Assembly (NCBI GenBank): GCA_004335835.1
Contig: RWJK01001002.1
Coordinates: 1 to 23,092 of the forward strand
Length of the DNA stretch: 23,092 bases
Reading direction: 5' to 3'
DNA from: Scenedesmus sp. ARA3
Taxonomy: Eukaryota; Chlorophyta; Chlorophyceae; Sphaeropleales; Scenedesmaceae
Each line of letters begins with the position of its first letter. The stretch's first letter is position 1. The position numbers were made by a program, and so were the translations under genes. Positions 10,468 to 18,360 of the stretch are shown in pieces. The notes under the pieces are model-generated. The model saw only the letters and a list, made by a program, of their open reading frames with translations. It was not told the DNA's origin and searched no databases.

Positions 10468-11021
10468 CTGCCATGCACGCACCTCACGTCTCCGTCCACT
10501 TGTGCAGCTGCAGCCAGCAGCGCAGCCAGCTCCCCCGTCTCTACAAACACTTCGTGTCACCACACACAACCCAACTCTGCCTGCCGTGCCTCCCACACAC
10601 ACTATGCGCACCTCACGTCTCCGTCCAGTTGCGCGGCTGCAGCCAGCAGCGCAGCAAGCTCCTCTTGACACCACCCCATGCCACCACACACAGCTACACT
10701 CTGCCTGCCATACCTGCCACACACTATATGAGACCTTTGGGCACGGGTCTCGTGGTCCAGCGTTGCGTGAAGGTGCGTGGTGATGCATTCACCTCGGTTG
10801 TTCACAACCCAGAGCCGTATAAATCCGTCTAATTACACTGAGCGCACCTCACGTCTCCGTCCACCTGTGCAGCTGCAGCCAGCAGCGCAGCCAGTTCCTC
10901 CCTGCTAGCCCCCTTCTGCCAGCGATCCACTACCTTGTCAGCAGCAGCATCGGAGTCCATGGCTAGGTTGGACAGCAGGTCAGCTAGGCTGTTCTCCTCC
11001 CTGCAGGCGGTTAGCAGCAGC

Positions 11022-11061
<40 letters not shown>

Positions 11062-11132
11062 TCAGAGTCCATGGCGAGGTTGGACAGCAGGTCAGCTAGG
11101 CTGTTCTCCTCCCTGCGGGCAGCGGCAGCAGC

Positions 11133-11187
<55 letters not shown>

Positions 11188-11252
11188 TCGGAGTCCATGG
11201 CCAGGTTGGACAGCAGGTCAGCCAGGCTGTTCTCCTCCCTGCAGGCAGCGAT

Positions 11253-11291
<39 letters not shown>

Positions 11292-11871
11292 CCACCACCA
11301 CCACAACGACTGGCTACATATACTTGGACACCTAACCACCACCATATCTGCACATGTGTATAACCCGTTTGAACCTACCAGAAACGTGCTCAAACCTCCT
11401 TCCAACCACTTTAGGCACCCACACCCACACGCACCTGTAGATTAGATGTGCTCGATCTGGAAGCTCTCGCAGCGCTGCTGCAGCAGCTTGGCCTGCCGGT
11501 GCAGCGGCAGCAACCGCTGCCCGTTGACCCCTGCTTCAAACCTGCTGCTCAAACCCCGTGACAGATACCATATCTGTTGAAATGCGCATGAACAAGTGCC
11601 CCCGCACAAGTATATGTGCTTGATCTTGTTGTCAACACCTTGACAGCCTGCCTAAAACCACGTGAAACATACATGACCTTTGGACACGCACCTGTAGATG
11701 TGCTCGATCTGAAAGCTCTCGCAGCGCTGCTGCAGCAGCTTGGCTTCCCGGTACAGCGGCAGCAGCCGGTCCCCCTTCACGCCGTACTGCCCAGTCATCT
11801 GGCGCACCACCAGCTGACTGTCGCCACGTGCCAGGATGTGATTTGCCCCCAGCTTCTCCAGGCAGAACTGC

Positions 11872-11904
<33 letters not shown>

Positions 11905-13373
11905 TCGGATGCACCACACCGAAAGTTACTGCAGTAATGCTGCACCGGCGACAGCAAAGTAACCTTAAGACCAGCCACGTGTCTACACTTGTACTGGTCA
12001 AGTGTTGCTATCTAGTGAGATGCTTGTGCTCCTCACCCGCATGCCTGCGATGAGCACGCTGTGCTCTGCCCTGCTGTTGATGCCTCAACTCCAAACCCTG
12101 CGGCATACACCCCGATCCCTTCGACCCTGGGTGCAGGCTTTTGCTGCTGCTGCTGCTGCTGCTGCTGCGCCTCACCCACATGCCTGCAATGAGTCGGCTG
12201 TAATCTGCTTCATTGCCGCTGTCCCCACCCTAACGCTGTAACACATCCCTGACCCCCTAAACCCTTGACAGCAAGCTGCTGCTGCTGCTATGCTGCGCCT
12301 CACCCGCATGCCTGCGATGAGCCCGCCGTACTCTGCCTCACTGTTGCTGCCCTGATATCCAAGGAAACCTTGAAGATCCCCTGAACCCTTGCTTACAGGT
12401 GCCTGAAACATGAAGAAAGAAACCCTGCTATGCGCCTCACCCTCATGCCTGCGATGAGCCCGCCGTACTCTGCCTCGTTGTTGGTGGAGCCGTACGGCAG
12501 CGGCCTGCAGCCCATGCGCAGCTGGCGACAGCAGCAGCAGCAGCAGCAGCAGGATGATGACGGCAGCAGCAGCAGCAGGGTGCACGGCAGCATCAGGGGC
12601 AGCATGCGGCGCACAGCAAGCAGGGTAGCCAGCCGACTGCATGCACTACGAGAGAGATACACGGGGAGGCTTTCTGAGTGATTAGCAGCGGCTGCAGCCT
12701 CAATTGCAAAAGCACCCTGCCACCATTATGTCCTTACATCCTTACACTGCCGTGCCACACCTACCCGCTCTTTGCGCTGGGTCACCAGCCGACCGCAAGC
12801 ACTAGACAGAGATACACAGGGAGATGTGCAATTCCAGCACAGCACAGCACAGAACAACACAGCACAGCGCAGCACAGCACAGCACAGCACAGCAGCAGCA
12901 GCACCCTACCCGCTCATTGCGCTGCCGCTCAAACACTGCATAGCCGTACCCAGCCCTCCCAGGGTTGTTGCGCGAGCCGCCATCAAAGGTGAACATGACT
13001 ACCGGGTGCTGCCCCAGCAGCGCTGTTGTTGTTGGCGGCTGCTGCTGCTGCTGCGCAGTGAAGGCAGGGGGAGGGTCAGGTGCCTGGTAGCTGGCGCCGC
13101 GCTGCCGCTTTGCTGCTGCGCCTGCAGGGCACACCGCAGGTGCGGGCAACCACCGTATGTATTGTATCATATTGATCTTTGTACGCAGCATGAGGCCTTT
13201 GAATGAACGTGGCAATAGCACACAGCAGCATGCATCTGGTGGAGCCTGGCAACTGCTCTGTCAGCTTGCTGTTGATGCTGCTGCTGCTTGCTGCTGTCGG
13301 TGCGCAAGTACAGCAAAGCAGAACCCCCGCCAGCGTCCTTCCCACTGTTACTGCGCAGCAGCATGCTGCTGCC

Positions 13374-13414
<41 letters not shown>

Positions 13415-14026
13415 GTTGCTCACCTGCACCTTCCTCGCCAGCGCCTCCCACAGTGCTGTAGCCTCTGCCGCCGCCACTGCTGCTGCTCCCGTGCTGTGCC
13501 AGGAATTCTGCTGCTTCCTGCCTGCTCTTGAAACTTTTGAACACTGGGTTGGTGAAGCCATCTATCACTGCCTTGGCCTGGTGCATTGCATGCATACGAG
13601 ACACGACACCATTTAACATCTGACTAGAGTGGCAGAGACAAGGTTAGCACCTGCCGTGCATACCAAGCGTATGGAGGGCGGTCTATGTTGTCAAATGTAT
13701 GCACAGATGTGCAACGCATCAAGGGTGGTGCGCATTGCAAGTGGGATGGCGTCCAGCATTGCACAGCATGTGACATGGTGTTTCTAGTACAAGTAAGCAC
13801 AAAGCAGATGCTCCTTCAAGCATGGTGTACGGCAGCATCAAAAAGCAAAGTTGCGCACAACATATATGCAAACTGCAGTCTCTCTGTCAACAACAGGCTG
13901 GCACATGCCTTGCAACTGCCCAGCAGCAGCAGTTGCGTCAGTCGCTGCCACGCACCTCTGCCCAACTGTTGAAGATGCCAACCTGCCGCCCGCGTGCAAC
14001 TGCATACACTTTACCACCACCACTAC

Positions 14027-14059
<33 letters not shown>

Positions 14060-14273
14060 CGCCACTGCTGCTGCTGCCACCAGCTGCTGGATGTGCTGGA
14101 GCAGCTGCTCCAGCACTGCTGCCGGCTAGCCAGGCTTGCGCTTCTGCTTGGGATTTAAAACTTTTGAATTGTGCGCCAGAGAAGCCAGCTGTGGCTTTTT
14201 GGCATTCATCCCAAGTGTTGAAAATGCCTGTGCGGTGGCCTCTGCGCACAGCATACCACTTCTTGGGAGCCAT
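9199..14273 (-). CDS. RNase H with two N-terminal hybrid-binding domains and a long unstructured tail
   Basis: Predicted to cleave the RNA strand of RNA-DNA hybrids. Exons: 14273-13956, 13577-13424, 13121-12910, 12521-12441, 11867-11692, 11000-10848 and 10168-9199; all phases match, giving about 687 aa. Residues 5-50 (KKWYAVRRGHRTGIFNTWDE...FKSFKS) and about 88-136 (KVYAVARGRQVGIFNSWAE...FKSFKS) are two RNase H1 N-terminal (Cauli_VI-type) hybrid-binding domains; the second is split by intron 1. The RNase H fold spans about 198-330 with all four acidic residues: D204 (FTFDGGSRNNPG), E246 (NNEAEYGGL), D271 (ARGDSQLVV) and D321 (REENSLADLLSNLAMD). Exon 7 adds about 320 residues starting ALRTAPCFMLAAAQLLGQLWD and then Gly/Ala/Ser-rich sequence of unknown role. 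The start is the ATG before PKKWYAV; an in-frame GTG-type extension upstream is unlikely. Its introns carry many copies of its own exon edges. Exon 6 choice and the tail are less certain than the catalytic core. Confidence 0.82.
10254..10320 (-). repeat. Relic copy of the start of RNase H exon 7
   Basis: The minus strand reads NVLRTAPCFSLASATL here, against NALRTAPCFMLAAAQLL at the start of exon 7 (10168). It is preceded by a TAG acceptor-like site and lies in intron 6. One base is missing relative to exon 7, so use of this copy would shift the frame. Confidence 0.7.
10367..10466. repeat. (CAG)n - (GGCAGC)n - (CAG)n compound microsatellite
   Basis: CAG units from 10367 to about 10406, a GGCAGC hexamer run to about 10434, then CAG units to 10466. 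It lies in intron 6 of the RNase H gene, next to a relic of the exon 6 tail. Confidence 0.9.
10482..10545 (-). repeat. Relic copy 2 of the RNase H exon 6 tail and donor
   Basis: The minus strand encodes TGELAALLAAAAQVDGD and keeps the tandem donor GTGAG/GTGCGT. The authentic exon 6 tail (10848-10915) encodes REELAALLAAAAQVDGDV. Confidence 0.8.
10611..10666 (-). repeat. Relic copy 1 of the RNase H exon 6 tail and donor
   Basis: The minus strand encodes EELAALLAAAAQLDGD and keeps GTGAG/GTGCGC. It is spaced 129 bp from the copy at 10482 and 236 bp from the authentic exon end. Flanking intron sequence (CACACACAAC...CTCTGCCTGCC) is duplicated too. Confidence 0.8.
11062..11112 (-). repeat. Extra copy B of the RNase H exon 6 head
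   Basis: Encodes REENSLADLLSNLAMDSD on the minus strand, nearly identical to exon 6, and keeps an AG just upstream (CCCGCAG). It is followed by a GCT run rather than by the rest of exon 6, and no donor lies between it and the authentic exon. Confidence 0.9.
11188..11238 (-). repeat. Extra copy C of the RNase H exon 6 head
   Basis: Second extra copy of REENSLADLLSNLAMDSD, 126 bp upstream (in sense) of copy B and with an intact CCTGCAG acceptor. It is the first such acceptor met after exon 5. Confidence 0.9.
11435..11530 (-). repeat. Relic copy of RNase H exon 5 end and donor
   Basis: Matches the last part of exon 5 (11692-11775; ESFQIEHIYR, CTCTCGCAGCGCTGCTGCAG on the plus strand) with a small insertion at TAGATTAGATG and scattered substitutions. 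It lies 257 bp from the authentic exon end. A fainter third copy may lie near 11604-11628. Confidence 0.8.
11870..11902. repeat. CAG tract at the RNase H exon 5 acceptor
   Basis: A CTG run on the sense (minus) strand ends in CCGCAG, immediately before exon 5. Confidence 0.9.
12026..12086 (-). repeat. Relic 3 (most distal) of RNase H exon 4 with donor
   Basis: The minus strand reads INSRAEHSVLIAGMR followed by GTGAGG. The analogue of the exon end is at 12037. The AE and LIAGMR parts of the authentic STNNEAEYGGLIAGMR are recognisable. Confidence 0.75.
12166..12225 (-). repeat. Relic 2 of RNase H exon 4 with donor
   Basis: The minus strand reads SGNEADYSRLIAGMW followed by GTGAGG; the exon-end analogue is at 12176. 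The catalytic Glu position has become Asp. Confidence 0.75.
12292..12350 (-). repeat. Relic 1 of RNase H exon 4, possibly a usable cassette exon
   Basis: The minus strand reads GSNSEAEYGGLIAGMR and ends at 12304 with donor GTGAGG. It is preceded by ATATCAG, so a 48-nt phase 0/0 exon (16 codons) is possible. It would duplicate the catalytic Glu segment. Confidence 0.75.
12632..12822. repeat. Duplicated intronic segment and relic of the RNase H exon 3 donor region
   Basis: AGCCGACTGCATGCACTA...GAGATACACGGGGA (12632-12668) recurs as AGCCGACCGCAAGCACTA...GAGATACACAGGGA (12787-12822). CTACCCGCTCTTTGCGCTG near 12763 copies the exon 3 end and donor CTACCCGCTCATTGCGCTG at 12906-12924 (plus-strand readings). 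Confidence 0.7.
12836..12893. repeat. (CACAG)n pentanucleotide tract
   Basis: Mostly CACAG units with a few interruptions, running into CAG units at 12890-12902. It lies immediately downstream (in sense) of the RNase H exon 3 donor. Confidence 0.9.
13376..13412. repeat. (CTG)n tract next to the RNase H exon 2 donor
   Basis: About twelve CTG units, six bases beyond the GTGAGC donor of exon 2 (13423-13418) and within intron 2. Confidence 0.9.
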
Positions 14274-14770
14274 GCTGCACTTGTCAATTGGCCACACTAG
14301 CAGACGCGTTCAAACGCGCATGATGGCGACGGAAACAGCTTTGAAGTTAGATATGTTTTGTTGTATTGAAAGCTGCGGGACTGCAGGCAGTAGATGAGTC
14401 GTGGCAACGTCTGCTATGCTGCAGCAGCAGCACACTGGCAGCGGCAGCACGCAGCACACAGCAGACGATGCTGTTTACGGTCAAAGCCACAAACAAGCAC
14501 GTCCTCTAGCAGACAATGAAACCAAACAGCCTGCCACAACCCATGCAGCAATCATTCCGGACTACAAGAACCCTTGTTACATGCAAGTGGCACTTCTGCA
14601 CACTGTCTTCAGCGCAAGATCGCAATAATCGCTTCTCAGGCAAGTTAATTTTGAAGGCGAACAGAAAAGTTGTTGAAAGGCATGCGTTCTCTAGTGCCCT
14701 ACTTGGCAAGTACCACTTTGTCGACGCCCGACCGCACGCAGCTCTTCTGCAGTGAATTGTGTTTCCGGAT
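14274..14770. promoter_or_regulatory. Shared upstream region of two divergent genes
   Basis: About 500 bp separate the ATG of the minus-strand RNase H gene (14273) from the first candidate ATG of the plus-strand large gene (14771). Both promoters must lie here, or the large gene has a further 5' exon. I see no confident core element and no convincing coding sequence; a CAG-rich stretch lies at 14417-14465. Confidence 0.45.
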
Positions 14771-15179
14771 ATGATCAACCGGTACGTTTGGGCTGTAGTA
14801 GTCTTTGCACGACCGCCTGGCGCACGCATGACGCAACCTGCTTTCGTGGGACTGCTTCTGCTGCTGTTGCCTTACCTCACCGAAACACACCTCTCAGCTG
14901 CTCCTTACGGCTCTGGAGAGCTTGCTATGATTATGACAATGCATGTTACGATAACACATGCTGCCAATCGCATAACATCTAACTTGGTGCTGCCCTATGT
15001 CTCTGCCCGTCCCCCGGTTGTGCGCCATCGCAGCACCTGTGGCACTCTCAGCCCTGATTTCAGCTCAGTAACATGGACAGCAGCAGTCCTGGACGCCCCA
15101 GTACTGACTACAGCAGACTTGCAGGCATACAGTGCTTCATATGAGCAGCAGCCTGGCGGCCAGGTTCCTGATCAGGCTG

Positions 15180-15238
<59 letters not shown>

Positions 15239-15414
15239 CCTCCAAGGTCGGGCAGCTGCCAGCAGCTGCAGCAGGATCGATGCGCTGCTGCTGATGCTGC
15301 AGCCCCTGCTGCTACTGCCTGGGAGCAGCTGGCACAACAGCTGCAGCATGCAGGGCACCCTTTCGACCAGCAGCAGCAGCGGCAGCTGCCTGCAGCTGCA
15401 ACAGCAAGACCTGC

Positions 15415-15447
<33 letters not shown>

Positions 15448-15572
15448 TCCCAATGCAGGCATGCGGTTGGATGCTGCGCTGGTGGCAGCAGCGTTGCGGC
15501 CTCTGCTGCTGTCATGGCAGCAGCCGGCCCTGCCTGCTGCACAGCAGGGCAGCAGCCACACAGCTGCTGCTG

Positions 15573-15628
<56 letters not shown>

Positions 15629-15729
15629 GGGGTGTGCCTGGCTCTGCGAGTTGCAGTTGCCAGGCAGCTCTGCAAGGCAGCAGGGCTGCACAGGATACAA
15701 GCAGAACAGGTGAGGCAAATGCACAGGAA

Positions 15730-15762
<33 letters not shown>

Positions 15763-15937
15763 GCAAGGAGCTGCCATGCATGCGTAGCAGTTTTGCCTAA
15801 AATGTGGCATGTAAGTGTGCCTGTTCGTTCTTGTACGAGCTGGCTGTGCACTCTGATGAAGCAATCCGTTTGGGGCGCCCGTGGTTTGTGCGTTGCTACG
15901 TACATTGCTCTTCACCGCTGCTGCTGCAGCCGCTCAC

Positions 15938-16020
<83 letters not shown>

Positions 16021-16973
16021 GCAGGCCATTGTCACTGCCCTGGCAGCCAATGCAGCAATCCTGCCACGCCTGCTGATGCGCTCACAGCGCCTGACAGCCA
16101 GAGCGGCAGCAGCAGCAGCAGCAGCAGCAGCAGCGTCAAACCCTAGCAGTGACGAGCAGCAGCAGCAGCAGCTGGCAGCAGGCCGCTACCGAGCAGAGGC
16201 AGCAGCACTCGCCAAGCAGCTGGCGCTGCAGCAGCAGCTGCCGAGTTATGTGGGCTGTGTGGAGGTGCTGCTGGTGGGGGCTGAGAGGCTGAGCAGGCCC
16301 AAGCGTGCAGGGTGAGCGGCTGCAGCAGCGGTTGTTTCAGGCAGTGTGCATTGTGTATCACAGCAGCAGCTGCAGGATGTGTTTTTTTTGCAGGAGGCCA
16401 CTTTAGCTCATCAGCAGCGAGCTCCTGCTAAGCTTGCTATCTGATGCGGCGGCATGTAGATGTGTTGTTGGACGGCGGCTGCATGGTTGTATGTGCTGGG
16501 GGCAGAGGGCCTGAGCAGGCCCAAGCGCGCAGGCTGAGCGGCTGCAACAGCAGTCAGAAGTGTGCATACCTTACAGCTCCAGCAGCAAGGTTCGCACGTG
16601 CAGGATGGCCAGGGAAGGAAGCATTGGCCGCTAGCATATCAAAAGCAAGCTACTTGATCAACCCAGTTTCTGCCGCGGCCACATGCACTTGGTAGAGTGC
16701 TTCAGCGAAGGCTCCACTGATCTTTTGTCGGGCAGCATGCTGAACTTGCTTGCTGCCACTGTGCCTCATGTGCAGGTTCCGCACCATGCACGTTCATCTT
16801 TAGTGCAGTCAGCTGCCATTGAAAGTGACATGATGTCCATGTTATTGACAGCGCTTTTCTTCGTGTCCATGCTGCTGCTGCTGCTGCTGTGCCGGCCAGG
16901 GGCTTGCTGGCGATGCGCCGCAGCAAGCCGCCAAACTCTTACGCCCTGGCGTGGCTCTCACAGCCCAACAGAA

Positions 16974-17027
<54 letters not shown>

Positions 17028-18327
17028 GGACCGAGCCTGTGGCTGCATCTCCATGCTGCTGCCAGCTGCAGCTGGCTGCCAGTGCTGCTGCCAGCCGCAG
17101 CGCGAGCCCCCAGTGGGGCCAGCTTCTGGGATCGTTTACAACGCAGCAGCGGGAGCTAGATGTGGTGGTGCTGCAGGTGAGGTTGAGTTGCAGTTTTCTT
17201 GAATGCTGCTGCTGCTGCTGCTGGAGGCTCAACCGCTTGCAACTTGAAGAGCACGGTATACACGCGCAGTTTGGTGGATGCAGCCGCTACTGCCAGGTGC
17301 CTGGATGTGCACTGGCAGCACGCACCGCTGGTTGCCACAATTTCACCTAGGGCCATCTCACAACACACTCGCTTGCCACTATGCACATCCCTGGTTACGA
17401 TTCTGTTGACTCGTGATTTGAATTGCATGTGCAGATGCGACACATCTCTGGTGAGCTGCCTGCAGCTGCTGCCAGCCAGCCAGTGCCCACAACTGATCCC
17501 CAGCTGCTGCTGCAGCAGCACGAGCTGCTGGGAGAGGTGGCAGTGCACCTGGGATCACTGGCACAACTCATGTCAAACCTGCAGCTGCAGCAGCAGCAGC
17601 AGCAGCAGCAGGGTGATCCCAGTAAGCTGGCGCGTGCATTGTGTCCTTACGTTGAGGAGTGGGACGGTGGCATGGAAGTAGTGCTGCTGCTGCCGCTGTT
17701 CAGAGGGAATGGCAGTAGCAGCAGCAGCAGCGCTATTAGCCGGTGCAGCATAAACAGTAACGGCAGCAGCACCAGCAGCAGCAGCACAGGCCGCGGTGTG
17801 TTGACTCCACGTGGTGTAGCAGCAGCAGCAGCTTGGTCGCCTGGATCCGAGCTGCTGCTGAGACAGCTTGCATCAGCTGCTGGTTCAGTTACTGCAACTG
17901 CAGGTGAAAGAGCACCGCAGCAGCAGCAGCAGCGGCAGCAGCAGCAGCAGCCAGGGTATGGCTTCACCCCGCTAGAGACCATCAATTCTGCTGATAGCTG
18001 CTTTGATGACAGTGCGTATGACGGCCGGCGAGACCAGAATGCAGCAGCATCCACAGGATCACCCACAGCAGCAGCAGCAGGAGAGGGCAGCTTCAGCAGC
18101 AACGGCAGACGCATATCAGCCGCTGCTGCAGCAGCTGCTGCATCAGGGATAGCAGTCCTTGATGCTGCTGCCGGCAAACTCCACCACACGAGCAGCAGCA
18201 GCAGTATGCAGCAGGTTGGCAGTGTGTGGCTACGCTTGAGGGTTGCTGTAGAGCAACGGTTGAGCTTGCAGCAAGCTGAGCTGGCAGTGCAGCAGCTGGA
18301 AGCTCAAGCTGCTGCTGCTGCCAGACC

Positions 18328-18360
<33 letters not shown>

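Larger units (their letters stand above)
11024..11290. repeat. CAG tracts separating the exon 6 head copies
   Basis: CAG runs at about 11027-11060, 11128-11185 and 11251-11290, with short GGCAGC interruptions, alternate with the exon 6 head copies. They encode polyalanine in the minus-strand frame that links copies C and B. Confidence 0.9.

Noticed and set aside
11000..11290. CRISPR array or minisatellite from the regularly spaced repeats
   Set aside because: The repeated 50-mers are coding exon copies with CAG spacers; no CRISPR palindromes or cas genes, and the setting is eukaryotic.
10980..11405. Minus-strand frame through the exon 6 copies as a separate gene
   Set aside because: It contains RNase H exon 6 duplicates and CAG tracts; better seen as part of the RNase H gene and its possible alternative isoform.
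12166..12225. Relic 2 of RNase H exon 4 as a functional exon
   Set aside because: The catalytic Glu is changed to Asp and several surrounding residues are lost; treated as decayed although its donor is intact.
14401..14770. Small genes between the two divergent genes
   Set aside because: Only short overlapping frames without recognisable sequence; more likely promoter and 5' UTR.
15172..15915. Long minus-strand Leu/Ala frames opposite the large gene
   Set aside because: Mirror images of Ser/Ala/Gln tracts; the plus strand has phase-consistent exons with ordered blocks.
17647..18189. 180-codon minus-strand frame opposite exon 4 of the large gene
   Set aside because: Entirely explained as the complement of a 1,482-nt coding exon with matching splice phases.
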